Shown here piece by piece: positions 32,473 to 45,410 of a stretch of 64,000 nt of DNA (position 1 is its first letter; every line of letters begins with the position of its first letter). Below the pieces are notes generated by a model. The model saw only the letters and a list, made by a program, of their open reading frames with translations, ran no database searches and had not been told where the DNA came from. Made by a program: the position numbers and the translations under genes. The DNA comes from Macrocystis pyrifera. Taxonomy: Eukaryota > Sar > Phaeophyceae > Laminariales > Laminariaceae. Location of the stretch: the NCBI GenBank assembly GCA_031763025.1, contig JASSKH010000029.1:7440263-7504262 (forward strand), read 5' to 3'.

Positions 32473-35400
32473 ATGGAGTACCGCAAGGGCAGCGCCAACG
32501 GAAATGCTGATTTTTTATCCCGTTTGCCGGAGCCCGCAACAGAACACGACCACAGTGGGTCTAGCAGCCTCATCCCGTCGAGGACGGCGGTATCTGCCTT
32601 TTCCGAGCCTGCGGGCTTCGCAGTCGCTCTTCGCCGACCCTTGGTATCGGTTTGCGTGAGCTGGTGCCCCGCACCGAACGCGCCGTCTTGGGTGGGCTGC
32701 CTTTCACCTCCTTGGATTTTCGCGATTTTCGCGCACAGGGGCCACGTATGAGGATTGACGACCTTTCTGGCCTTTTGGGGAGGTTCGTCGCCCGTGTATC
32801 TGCTTCCGTCGCCACCGTCAATCGCTGTCCTGGCTTGGGTTCTTTTCACCCACCGCCAACCCGGCTTTCGCTTCGATTTTTGTCGTACCCTCAGGGGGCG
32901 ACCAGGGCTCTGCAGAAGCCCCAGATGCAGCGACGATTGTCGCCCAGCGCGCTCCTTTCCCGACGAGCACTTTACATCGAGAAGATTTCGCCGTGATCAC
33001 TGATCCGGCCGCATGTGCCCCTTCGCCGCCTGGCAACCCGGCGCTTCTGAATATCTTGCCGCCTTCAGGCCGCATCTCCACTTGGTCGCGCCGACGGCCA
33101 GACGCTACCGCTGACACCGTGCCGCCTGCCGTTGATTGTGGCTTCGGGCCCAGCGGGGCCCCTCGATCATCTGTCCAGCGTGCTATCACCCCACCGCGAG
33201 TCCCACGGCCGCGACCGCCCGCATCAGTCGTTATGGCCCCTGCTCCTGTCGCCTCGTTGGTCCCGACGGTACCCATCCCGCCCGACCGCGACGGCGGCGA
33301 GCCCGCTAGAACTCCTCTTTTACGGCTTCCGCCGCCAACTGACGCACCTCCCGTCCTCACCACCGACTTGAATGCCCTCGGTGCAGCTGCCGAAGTTCAT
33401 TTCGGTGGTTCCGCAGCACGCCATTCGCACGCCGACTGGGCTCGGGAACAACAGGCCGAGCCCGCGAGCAACGCCGCCATGCGCTACATCGCTCTTGGCC
33501 GGCCGGAAGCCTTGCCCGTCGACTTTTTATCGTGCTTCCCTTCTCATCAGCGCCCTCCCTTTTCGAAGGCGCAGGAGCTAGCTAGCAAAGGCCGATTACA
33601 CATCACCGATGCAAGCATCGTCCTACTCGTTCGACAGCCGCCCTCCCCCCTTGCGCCGAGCACGCAACGCCCCGTGGGTCGTACGGCCTGTTTATTGAAC
33701 GACGGGCCTATTCGCATTTATGTGCCGCTGCTCATGCGCCCTTGGGTCATGCAGGCTTGCCATTCCACCGCTTCCTGCCACCTGGAAACCGCGCGCACCT
33801 TACGTATGCTCGAACGTTTTTATTGGTGGGTTGATATGGGCATCTGCACCCGTTGGTGGTCACGCAACTGCTTGAAGCGCCAAGCACGGGAAACATCGCG
33901 GCAGACGGTCCGGTGGCCCACCATCACGTTGCCCTTGGCAGAAGGGCCGGGCACCGCCGTCAGCGTCGACTACTTCGCCCCTCTCCCGGTGACGTCTCGA
34001 GGGAATACGTACATCTTTCTTTTCACTGATCGTTTCAACCGCCGAGCCGACATGTACGCCCACAGCGGCGGAGTTCACCGCTGAGGGCACGGCTAAGATT
34101 CTCATCAACCGGTATACTCCCTCTGGGGATGCCCGCGTGGCATCCTCTCAGAGAAAGACTTCTTCTGCTCCAAGTTTTCGCACGCCGTTTATCAGCTTGT
34201 CGGGGTTCAGATAATTGCCACCAGCTCCTACCACCTAAACGGCAACGATGGGGTGGAACGTGTGTAAATCCACACGATGGCCCAGATGCTGACAATGGTC
34301 ATCAACGAGCTCCAAAACAACTGGGATGAACAGCTCCCTCATGTCAAATTTGCGTCCAATAATTCCATCAGCGCTGCCACGAGTCTGGCTCCCAACGAAG
34401 TCCATATGCGTCGGCTGCTACGCCTCCCTCTCACGATTCTCGAGCGTGCTGGAGTCGCCGGCCACCAGAGTGTGGCCCGCGACCAATTGGCTTACTGCGA
34501 TTTGGCGACGGACTACCAGCAGCGTGCGTACGATATCATTCGCGAACACCACGCCCTCACTGTTGCTCGCGCGAACCCCCGCAATTCCACCCTTTCAGAC
34601 GCACTGCGCCCAGTCCCCAAATTTGACGTTGGCGGCTGGGCGTGGGTGTACAATACGGCGGCCAACATCCGCCAGGGCGCGAAGCCTGACACGGACACCA
34701 TGGTCCTCATGGCCAAACTCTCACTCAACTGGACGGGCCCCTACTAAGTCCTCGCATTGGCCCTGCTCCTCGGCGGACACCCCGGACGGATCTCCTCTCG
34801 GGGCCAAGCTCCTGTATTAGGATCTCCCTTCCGATATGCCCGGCGCTGATGCTCGCCGGCGCGTATCAGTTCAACGCTGCAAGCCCTGCGCCAACCCCCA
34901 CGACCGTGGCGACATGCCGAAGTATTTGCCAGCGGGTTTGACGCAGTACGTGCTCAACACCTTCTCCAAGAAATCCCCCCCGTACCACGTCACCCAGGAT
35001 GACGTTTCGACTCCTCTTCAACGACTCGAAGTGGAAACGATTACCGGACACCAATCGGTTCGAGGTCGAGGTGGCATCATCGTGGTAATGTACGAGGCGC
35101 ACTGAACAGGACCATCCCGACTATCTTGGGAACGGGAAATGGACCTTTAGCTTTCTCGCCACGAAAGTTTGCGCGACTGGGCTGGCACCCCGAACCAGCA
35201 CCGCCAAACCAACCGTCTGTACCGCCGAATGAGAATTGGCGCGGCACAACGGGAGCTCTCTCGGCGTAACGGCGAGCGGTTTCTGGCACCCGGCTATGGC
35301 TGCGTATCGCACGCCGATTGGCTTCGCCGATCCTGCAGCACCGTGCTTCCCAACGGGGTCCACTTTTAGTGCAAGGGTGACGACGGTCTGTGGTGGCTCG

Positions 35401-35625
35401 GGAAAATCAGCCCGACTACGCTAACGGATGGAGCATATTTGTCTCGATTTTTGGACGGCCCGGGACCGATCAAGCTTCTTCTTTCTCCGGAGCGCGACAC
35501 GACTTCAACGAGAGCTGTACGAGGTTCTTGGTGTATGCTAATACGCTTGGCTAGCGCGTTTGCACGGGAGGTCCAGCGTAACGTAGGTGAATCTCGAGGC
35601 GCCGCCGTGGATAGCTGATTTTCGC
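32473..35625 (+). pseudogene. gypsy pol remnant: RNase H tail, integrase, chromo-like and C-terminal modules
   Basis: In order: an RNase H tail (YRKGSANGNADFLSRLP, from 32473); a linker that changes frame at about 32650 and again before 32993; an integrase zinc-binding region near 33750-33880, where two His and one Cys remain but the expected last Cys is Arg (CLKRQ); the integrase core with first Asp in VSVDYFAP (about 33965). An in-frame stop at 34082-34084 follows. A second Asp seems replaced by Glu near 34150, and the core Glu is kept (GVERV) followed by a stop at 34264. A C-terminal integrase part covers 34277-34747, a chromo-like end (TGHQSVRGRGGII) 35043-35102, and a module with DGLWWLGKI and FLDGPGPIKL, behind an in-frame stop, 35370-35500. 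Several frameshifts and stops make it inactive. Confidence 0.85.
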
Positions 35626-36299
35626 TTCTCGGCTGCACTCGATATTGTTCTTCTTGTTGTTTTTCTGGACTTAGGGGGATGGTCTCCTACTTTTTGACGT
35701 TTTCCGAGTTTTCGGGTCGAGGTTTTTCTGTTCGTTATGTTCCTGGTTTGCTTTTTCTTGGGCTGGGTTGGGGATGGTTTTTGCGTGTTTTGTCCTGCCT
35801 ACCCCCCCCCGCTCAGTGTCGGGGCTGGTCTTTGTAATCGGGTCACTCATTTGTGGCATAGGACACGTTTCCGGAGTTGTGGGCTGGGTTTGGGTGGTTC
35901 TTGGCGTATTCCGTGTTATTTTTCTTCTCGTCCTATCGATCCCCTCCCCCGCTAGGGAGCTGGGGGCGATCTGGATAAAGTTGACAACACCTGCTGGGGA
36001 ACAGGCCCTCCTTGTTTTTGTGTTCACTTTTCGCTTTTCCGTAGACACTTTCTCGCCCTCCCCCCGTCGTGGGTGGCATGGCGATGGTTTTCGTTAACGA
36101 TTTATTCGAGTTCCTCAAGGCCAGGTCTTTCTTTCTTTTTCTTTCTTGACGTACCTTGCCGGCTTCGTTACCTTTCCGTTCAGAGGTGTGGGAGTGGGTT
36201 TTGAGGACCCGCATCTTCGACTCATGTTCTAGCTCGTGGAACCGGGGTTTTCACGAATTTCCCACAATTCTGCATATGCGGCTCATCAGAGTGGGCTAG

Positions 36300-36577
36300 T
36301 GTTATGGTATTGCTTTGAATGAGACTGAAAGCCCGGTAATTACCTGGGTTCATGTATTTGAATCGTGTTTGTAGTACTTTGGAGGCGTATCTTAAATGGA
36401 AAACCAGGGGTTTTCCCAGCGAGGCACGAGTTCTGCTCTCAGTCTTCCCGTGCACGAAAGGAAGAAAGCCGCTCTTCTCCTATCTCTAAGCAAACAACAC
36501 ACGTGAGTACCGACGAGTACCGGCTTATTAGGCAAACCTGTCCAGGGATACAAAGTGTCCCGATCTTGACCTTAACA
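36300..36577 (+). repeat. 3' LTR of gypsy element
   Basis: 278 bp matching the 5' LTR. Just upstream lies GCATATGCGGCTCATCAGAG and TGGGCTAG, which is also found before the right LTR of the element at 43.3-45.2 kb. Confidence 0.93.
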
Positions 36578-36589
36578 CCAACTCAGGGT

Positions 36590-37010
36590 TAGGAGGGGGC
36601 GTAGAAGGAAGGGAGTGGGGTGACTTTCCCTTGATTAAAAAGATGTGTATTTTGCGTCGTGTAGTCAGGACAGGACTTATTTGTTCGCTCGGGAAAATAC
36701 CTTACGGCAAATAATTTACTCCCCTCCGGGAAAAACGCACCGAGGATGTTCGAGGTAATGGCCGATTGGGAAAAAATAGTTGTAGACAGGGGGGGGAGGG
36801 GGTTGGCGGCATAAATAAGTGATTATGGGCACGCTTCTTGCAGACCAAACCACACCACACACTGCTCGTGAAGTCAGCGATCCGTAGTAGTTCAAGGTGA
36901 AGCCTTTGGACGAACCGGTTCAGGCGGATTTTTATGTATGGTTCGTGGTTTTGCTACTACTGTAAGTTGGTGTGCGTTTTGAGGGTGGGGGCGGGGAGGA
37001 GATATACGCG
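36590..37010 (+). repeat. dispersed repeat E, copy 2
   Basis: Colinear with 27130-27545 in the same orientation, with many substitutions and a shorter G-tract. Confidence 0.8.
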
Positions 37011-37820
37011 AAAGGTATGTGGTGGTCTGGTTTGCAGGAAGCGTGTCCGACTTTTTATTGGCGGCACAAATAAATTATGTAAGCAGTGGGTGCGGTCTTT
37101 CGTTTTTGCGAGCAATGGGGGAACAACTGATGAATACAGCAACTGTACCGTTCTGAAGTATCCCCCTTCCGACAGCTTTGCAATCTACGTATTAATAAGT
37201 GGTACGTCGTGGATACGTCGATACGTCGGCCTCGCGCGTTCCGGGTTCCATGTGAATATTGAATACTTGGATGCAATGGCCGTGCTTTTAGAGTCTAAAA
37301 GCAAAGATTGCGTTGATTTTTCCACCTTGTTTTCTTGATTTCCAAACAAATGCCAGAAAGAAGGGAAATTTTGGAAGTTCAAAGCTCTCCAGTTCTCTTC
37401 TTCCTGTTGAATTTCGAGCCTTGCACATTTCTATTTAAGCATTTGTTTGAAAAAACAAGGAAAAAAATGTGGCAAACCTCGACAACAAAAATACTTGCTT
37501 CGATAAGCACGGCCCTAAAATTCTAGCAATAGCTGTGAGTTCCCCTGATTGACTATTATTAGCTGTGAGTGCACCCCATGAATGTCCAGCTTCTTCTTTT
37601 AATAAAACTATTAGTAGAAACATTCTCCGGCGGTAAAAAGCTCTCCCGATCGATCGCCACAGATATTTGTAAGCTGCGTGATACACCGCTCTCGCGTTTC
37701 CTAGACACGTTCCTCGCGAAGGACGTTAATAGGCCGGTGTGACTCCCCTTTCGCAAGCTCGTAACCCCCACTAGCCAGCCTGTCCGGGATATTTTCCACC
37801 AGAATATCATACGTGTGTAC
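37011..37820. other. intergenic, no gene seen
   Basis: Includes a reversed echo of repeat E (GTGGTCTGGTTTGCAGGAAG) near 37020. No convincing frame. Confidence 0.5.
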
Positions 37821-37929
37821 TATTACGGGGGACCATAGTTAGCAGGACCTACGGTACACACAAAAACCTATATATTTATCTATTTTTTCTGACAATATTT
37901 GGTCCTGTTTACTATGGACCCCCGTAATA
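37821..37929. mobile_element. MITE family A
   Basis: TATTACGGGGGACCATAG to TATGGACCCCCGTAATA. One of the best-preserved copies, with mixed GTTAGC and GTTTAC arms. Confidence 0.92.
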
Positions 37930-38212
37930 TGATACAGCACACAGAAAACCGCTTCCTCCGCGGAAGAGGCGGGAGCTCCTCCACAATTCACACAGTCCAG
38001 TACGACCCATTTCACAACAACATCCGCTGCTACATGCCCTGACCGTCAACCCTCAGGATACCTCTTGGGCAATTGCCCTTCCAAAGACTTCTCCGGCTCT
38101 GCTCCTGCACCCACCTGGCTACGAGTACCTCCACTGCTGTAGCGCCTTTTTGTCTAAAATGGCGACCAGTAAAGGGAGACAACCAACTGCGGTCGGGGCA
38201 ATGACGGCGACA

Positions 38213-39132
<920 letters not shown>

Positions 39133-39997
39133 GTTCAGTGTGGCTACGGGCCCCCTAGCAATATCCGTCTTGCTACATTCTGAGCTGGGCTGAAACCTTA
39201 CAGCGATGTATACAAAGCCCCGAGCATAGGCCAGGATATAGCGTACTTAGTGCTGTTCGCCGTGAAGCATGCCTTCCTAATCCTAAAGCTTTTCAGAGTC
39301 TTGAAAAAAGGGCGTGAGACCTCATTGTGAAAGAGGCGTCTTTCTTAGCCCAAGGCTGTAAACGGCCTCGTGCTTCGCGCTCGAGTTGCCTCGGTACTAT
39401 TGTTATGCATCTTTCTTTCCGTTATCGTTATACTTCCCGTCCATTCATTTATCGTACATGTTCCATTCTGACTTTGAATCGAATATCTGGTATCTTCTAA
39501 TATCAGACCAGGTGTTGTCTATTGTTCTATTTTCCCGCGACAATGGCTAGCTCAAACATTGATATCTCATAGCCCGTACATTGGAAGAAGAAACCCAAAA
39601 GAACATCGAAATAAGAAAGTTGCGCGTTACTGTAGGTTGGCTGAACCCACGCGGTTGTACATTGATTGTCTCTACCTGCCCCATACGTCCCATTGTTCTT
39701 AATAATTTTGGTATTAACAAAATCAAGTAAGACAAAACTGAACAAAAACATGTTTTATTTCATTTCTGACAGATATCCCAACCCGCTAGTTTGTTGTCAA
39801 TCCCGGCATGATGATGGCGAGCGAGTACCCTTGTCTGATCATTCTTTAATTTCGCAGAAAGAAGAGCACAATGTCAGGGGGCGAACAAACAGCATAATTT
39901 ACAATACAACTTCCTTTTCTTCCTCTTCTTCGTTCTTCCTACTTAATTTTTCCCTTTCACCGCCGTGTGCCGTACGTGTACCGTGCCTTGCTGTTTT
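39133..39997. other. intergenic, no gene seen
   Basis: No recognisable protein frame or repeat. A pyrimidine-rich stretch from 39900 leads into the candidate exon at 40013. Confidence 0.5.
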
Positions 39998-40012
39998 TGC
40001 CGCCGCTGTGCA

Positions 40013-40190
40013 GGCTCCACGACGTCAAGGTCAACGATTGCGGGGGGATCGACGCCCCCACGAAGACCACCGATTTTGTCTGTACTAAGGGGGTGGGAGA
40101 ATCAAACGAGGAGGAGGAGGAGGAGGAGGAGGAGGAGGAGGAGGAGGAGGAGGTTACTGGTTGCTGTGTGGGAGGTGGGCCCTTAGACGG
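40013..40190 (+). CDS. isolated candidate exon, unknown protein
   Basis: After a pyrimidine tract and GTGCAG, the frame reads LHDVKVNDCGGIDAPTKTTD and FVCTKGVGES, followed by about 15 Glu codons (GAG repeat), then Gly-rich sequence. Its first 30 residues have protein-like composition, but no partner exon was found on either side and no family is recognised. It may be a relic or the end of a gene whose other exons are not visible. Confidence 0.3.
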
Positions 40191-40269
40191 CGGCGGACCA
40201 GGGATGGCATTTCTGCGTGTCGGTCACTGCGAACGTCGTCGCTAAGTTCGCGAGAGTGCACTCTCTCGA

Positions 40270-40620
40270 CAACGCGATCTGGGATACCGGCAGCGGCAGC
40301 AGCGGCAGCGGTGGCGGCAGGGACGGTGGCTGCGGCGGTAATAATGGCGGTAGCAGTGGTGGCGGTGGTGGCAGCTATAACAGCAGCAGTGAGCGGCAGT
40401 AGCGGCGGCAGCGGTAGCGGCAGCAGAAGTGGCAGAAGCACCAGCACCAGCAACGGCAGCAGCAGCAGCAACAGCAACAGCAACGGCAGCACCACCAGCA
40501 ACAGCAACAGCAACGGCAGCAGCAGCAGCAAAAGCGGCACCACCACCAACAAGAACAACATCAGCCGTAACGACGGTGACAGGGGTCGCTGTACCAACCC
40601 CGTGTCTACAACGGTTTTGT
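40270..40620 (+). repeat. imperfect GGC/AGC trinucleotide tract
   Basis: Triplet-rich (GGCAGC, CAACAG). Reads as Ser/Gly/Asn on the plus strand and Leu/Val on the minus strand, so coding is not supported. Confidence 0.85.
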
Positions 40621-40929
40621 CCTGAACGACCCAGAACCTCTCCGCAGCCGAGGCGCTGGTTGACGGCGCCTGGGTCTAATTCCAGACCTTTAATTTAGTG
40701 TTGATTATTTCTTTTTAACTTAGTTTATGTTCCGGCGGTCATCGCCCGTTGGGGGTGGGCAAACCTACACGGTTGGGGGGTTGGTGGGCGGGGGCAGGGG
40801 GGTGGGTGATAGGTAGGTTGGGCCCTGAATGGTTGACAGGGTTTGTGGTTTGAACGGGACTTTGGGGCCTTTCACAATGTTTTTGCTTTGCTGCGGGGGG
40901 GAGGGGGTAAGAGCATCACGCGTATACTA

Positions 40930-41110
40930 TAGCACAATGATTTTCCTGGATGCAACCTCTCCGAGTTTAGGAGCTGGGACGGGGAGGGAGGGGGGGGGGA
41001 GGGGGGGTGTAGTCGTATCACCATACACCCTCGCATCCCTACAATCCCGAAACGGAGTACGTTGGGCTATCACCGACCAGACAGCAACATTTGGCATCTC
41101 CCAATACGCC
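40930..41110 (+). repeat. repeat family F copy
   Basis: G-rich head, then GTAGTCGTATCACCATACAC, CCTCGCATCCCTACAATCCC and a GGGCTATCACCGACCAGACA phrase. Confidence 0.8.
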
Positions 41111-42704
41111 TGCCTGCTATCATAAATGATTACACCCACACGGCGATGGATTGGGTGCATGGCAAAACAAAGTATGCTATTTTCGGACCTTTTGACTCTT
41201 GACCTGCCCCGTGCATTTAACAGGTGATTGCTATTTTGTGTACTGTAGTTTGTCATGCTTTCGATGACGTAAGGCCGCGGGTCGAACGTTTTTTTTTCCG
41301 TGCCCTCTTTTTTTTCTTTTTTTTTCAGAAGGTTTTGGGATATGGGTTCGTTTTCCCGCAATCCACGCTACTAATAGTTGTTTTTACCTGGTAGAGGTTT
41401 TAGCATGGGGCTCATTCTTGCTTCTGGCGAGAAGAGCAGACGATTTAGTATCTCCCTCAAGGCGTGACCAAGGTCGGTCAGTACGGAATCGTGTGGTCCA
41501 TACGGCGTACCTGGCACGAGAGTTTCTGCCCACCTGCTATGACTCGAAGTGGGTGTTCGGGTGGCCCACCAACTGTATAGCTCAAGGCACAAGAGTCCCG
41601 GAGAAAAGCCGAGCGTTGACGCGCTTGTACCAGCACGTACAGTATGGACGTATATACGTCGGCTCTCGACGACCGCTGCGCGTGGTATGGGCGTCAATCC
41701 CTTGGCGCCGTTTGGAAAAACATACTCGCATGAATATACTCATTCCGCTGGCCTCGGGCGAGCGATTGCTGCTGCTCGTCCCGTCCCCACTTTCGGGATG
41801 CTGGCAGTCAACTCTGATAGCTCCGCACACAGGGCACCCGATGAGATGCGGTTTGGTCAATGACGATCACCTCCGTGAGGGCTATCGACGGGCTGCGTGC
41901 GGTATGGGGCGTAGCCGTTTTGAAAGAAATTTGTCCGTAGATCACCATACATAGAGTGACCTTCATGCGGACAGACAGACAGTATTTTGTATTCCGTTCT
42001 AGACACCACAAGCGTGCCACTTGTGGAATAGGATGTGAGAGCTTTTGAATTGGATGGGTCAGACGGACATTTTTTTGTCTAGTTTTGTTTTGGGGACCCC
42101 AGACGTCCATGAAAACAAGCGCTACGCGCGGGCGAGGACGCTCCAGGCCCGTGTTTGCCTTATATGGGTGATGCCTTTTTGGGGGCAGCCAGGGGCGCAC
42201 AGCAACAAAAAGAGAAAACGACACCACACTCCTAAAAATGTCAAAATATTGAAAAAAAATCCGTGGGTAGAGATTTTCTGGACAACATTTGACGAAAACG
42301 TTTTTTTTTTTCAAGCATTAGTCCAAAATGGTTTTACTTCTATTGGTACAGCCCTAGAAGGAATGCATTCGAGCGCTGTTCTCAGTTTGCTTGTCTTCTT
42401 TTTGTGAAGTCGCAGTTGGAGTTGGTGAGAGTGACGAGAGAGACCACTCGGCACCGGCACTGACGACACCCCACCAGGCGGGGTTTGGCTCATACTCAGC
42501 GTCTGCGTGCTGGCTATCGGTACTACTCGTGGTCGTACCGGGCGGGGATATGAGATATTCGTCGTGTGTTTTTTTGTTTTGTTTTGTTAACCGCGTGAAA
42601 TGAACACAATTAATTGCAATACATACCACAATTCGATACGAGTCGACGAGGTGAGATTGTATCAGTTGCGAGTCTTGAGTGTGGTACCTGATTATAAAAG
42701 GGCC
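41111..42704. other. intergenic, no recognised gene
   Basis: Long overlapping open frames on both strands at 41370-41960 (up to 178 codons) have no recognisable domain and no splice context. TACCTGGTA is at 41385. Confidence 0.45.
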
Positions 42705-42896
42705 CAATATCGTGTTTGTTGGGGGAATTTTAACGTTTTAACTCTCTTCTACTTTTCAGCTTGTGGACAAGCCGTGGTCGCATGTGATGTCGACCCTCCT
42801 CAATATCGTGTTTGTTGGGGGAATTTTAACGTTTTAACTCTCTTCTACTTTTCAGCTTGTGGACAAGCCGTGGTCGCATGTGATGTCGACCCTCCT
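42705..42896 (+). repeat. 96-bp tandem duplication
   Basis: Two copies starting at 42705 and 42801 look identical. Each contains CAATATCGTGTTTGTTGGGG, a TTCTACTTTTCAG acceptor-like site and CTTGTGGACAAGCCGTGGTC of repeat D, whose remainder continues to about 42975. Confidence 0.95.
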
Positions 42897-43258
42897 CCGC
42901 TTTATTTTTATGCCCAGGCGGTTCAGCATTCCCGACTGCTCGTCGATTTTCATCTAGTTTTAATAGCTAACCCTCTGGAACAAGTAAAGTCGTGTCCGCA
43001 CGTTGCTGCTCTGGACAGGCACAGTCTGCCTACGAGTACTCGTAGAGAGTTGGGTTTCCCTGATGGGTAGAACTAAAAAAAAAAACATTTGATTTTTTCG
43101 GTTCTGTTTGGCCCAGCCATGTACCTACACACGTTGCCGCATCTACTGTACCAGGTAGCTCGACCAACCATGGACGAACTCCAACCGCACCAGCACGAGA
43201 AGGTTTCGTTTGTGTGTGTGCGTGCACAGAGTCCGCCGGCACTGGCATTAGTGCCGTG

Positions 43259-45166
43259 TGTGATATGAGTAGAGTACTCATGGGCTATATATATATATAT
43301 ATAATATGTTGCAGTCTTGTAGTCTCACGAATACGAGAATAATCCAAAGAATGGATTAACCCGGCAGATATTCCGTTAGTTGAGAGTAGCGTTCTCTTAG
43401 GAATGTTCCCTAGGGCGGAAAACCCGTTAGACGAGAGTAATGTTCCTTAACGCAGATAGGACCACAAAGTGAGAAGTTCTTATATTAGCAGAAGAACCCC
43501 CGGTAGCCATAGGAAAGTTCTGTAGGCGTACATCAGATAAGAGGAATTTAGGAGAGCTTGTGGCGTGGGGTGGGACGAGTATATCTAAGCGCCGAGTCCT
43601 GCCCCCCTACCTCTCACTTCTCTACCAGAGCACCTCCTCAGCTCTCGCCATCAATAAGAAGATCTAAATCAGAAGAAGCGAAGCACTGCTTTCCAGCTGC
43701 CGTCACCGCATCACCAACGCGTCGCCGCTGCCGCGGGAACCCCTCGGCCTACAGCCGACTACCGGTTTGGACGCCGACCGCCACCGGTCGTACACAGACG
43801 ATCTACACCCGCCTTCCGTGCGACCTCGCCCAAAACCGGGGCCCAGCCAAGACTTCCTCACACGACGACGCCTCCAGCCACAGCCCCCGTGCCACCCGCA
43901 CCATCGACGCCACCCAAGCCATTGGCGCCCACTACACAAGGAGCGACCCTTCAAGAACGCCCTCTCCGCCGGCACCAACACCACCGTCAGTGCCCCTTCC
44001 GGAGCCCGGGACCGTCTGAAACACGGGTCGGCGGAAGTCGACTAAGGTCAGAGTACAGCTCAGGCTACAACACGATTTTACCTCGGCGCCAATCGCTCCG
44101 CCCAGCCTCCATTTCCTCCCCATCTTCACGACCCGGAGCCAACACCCGTCCCCACCGACTCCACCCGGGTCTCCCCCACAGCCGACGGCATCCACGAAAC
44201 AAGCCCGACCCCTCCATGGCAACCGCCTAACTCTCCACTTGGGCCACTCCTACCGCCATCCACCCCCGACGCCTACCCTAGCAGCCACTTTGCACAAGTG
44301 TCCACCATCAACACCGCAGCCCACAGCCACCTCCCTACCCGCCGCCCGCCGATACCGGAACACGGACCATGCCCTACAAGCGGCATAATTTCCGGCGTTC
44401 CCTGTGAAAGGGCGGGCATATCGAGGCGGAGGGGTACAAAGGAAAACGCTGCTTGGTTTGTGCGATGCGCACGAGGTCATTTGGGGGGTCTCCAGGTGCA
44501 TTCAACCACGTGATATCACGTATCGTGGAGGTCATCGACCTCGTCATTCCACGGCGGTGCAGGTCGGGTCTTATTACGAGGTGTGGGGGGATCTATAGCC
44601 TCATTTCTTTTGTTTCGAATAGCCGCATCTTCGACCACCTTTTTTCCTGGTCGTTTGGGATGAACTTTGTCATCACCCTCCGACCACCTTGTGGTCTGCA
44701 TATACGACTATTCAGGTGGGCTAATGTGATATGAGTAGAGTACTCATGGGCTATAGATATATATATAATATGTTGCAGTCTTGTAGTCTCACGAATACGA
44801 GAATAATCCAAAGAATGGATTAACCCGGCAGATATTCCGTTAGTTGAGAGTAGCGTTCTCTTAGGAATGTTCCCTAGGGCGGAAAAACCCGTTAGACGAG
44901 AGTAATGTTCCTTTACGCAGATAGGACCACGAAGTGAGAAGTTCTTATATTTGCAGAAGAACGACCGGTAGCCATAGGAAAGTTCTGTAGGCGTACATCA
45001 GATAAGAGGAATTTAGGAGAGCTTGTGGCGTGGGGTGGGACGAGTATATCTGAGCGTCGAGTCCCGCCCCCCTACCTCTCACTTCTCTACCAGAGCACCT
45101 CCTCAGCTCTCGCCATCAATAAGAAGATCTAAATCTGAAGAAGCGAAGCACTGCTTTCCAGCTGCC
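43259..45166 (+). mobile_element. short non-autonomous LTR element
   Basis: Two direct repeats of about 442 bp (43259-43701 and 44725-45166), starting TGTGATATGAGTAGAGTAC and ending CTTTCCAGCTGCC, flank a 1023-bp interior. The repeats differ at only about ten positions, so insertion is fairly recent. The interior is Pro/Ser/Thr-rich in one frame but has no gag, protease or polymerase motif. No target duplication is evident. The last ~120 bases before the right LTR resemble the same region of the gypsy element at 31907-36577. Confidence 0.85.
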
Positions 45167-45318
45167 AGAACCACCTGCGTCCCTTACCACTACCCTTACC
45201 ACTACCCTAGAGCGGCCTCCGCATCACACGTGTGCGTTGGGCGCGGTGGACAAACGTGGCCGAAAACATTGTTGAATCACTCACGATGACACAGTGACAC
45301 AGTGACACACACAAACAC

Positions 45319-45410
45319 CTAAGATACGCCTTCCAAGCAACACAAATACGATCCCAGTGCCTGAACCCATGTAATTACCGGGCTTTCAAGCTCATTGAAG
45401 TATCATAACA
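45319..45410 (-). mobile_element. gypsy LTR fragment, inverted
   Basis: AAGATACGCCTTCCAAGCAA to GTATCATAACA matches about the first 90 bases of the LTR at 31907, in reverse complement. Confidence 0.8.

Larger units (their letters stand above)
31907..36577 (+). mobile_element. gypsy-type LTR retrotransposon, defective
   Basis: A 4671-bp element with 278-bp LTRs starting TG and ending CA and a 4-bp target duplication CCAA on both sides (31903-31906 and 36578-36581). Gag, protease, reverse transcriptase and most of RNase H are absent; the pol remnant begins at the RNase H tail. The order RNase H, then integrase, with a chromo-like tail, places it in Ty3/gypsy. The LTRs differ at several positions, including a CCAAGGGG/CCAGGGG-type change. 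The intact duplication shows the deleted form, or its parent, moved as a unit. Confidence 0.9.

Noticed and set aside
32818-33363. Minus-strand 181-codon Gly/Arg-rich frame
   Set aside because: Antisense shadow of GC-rich gypsy pol sequence.
41418-41954. 178-codon frame and overlapping minus-strand frames
   Set aside because: No recognisable family, no splice signals, and equally long frames on both strands. Left as unannotated.
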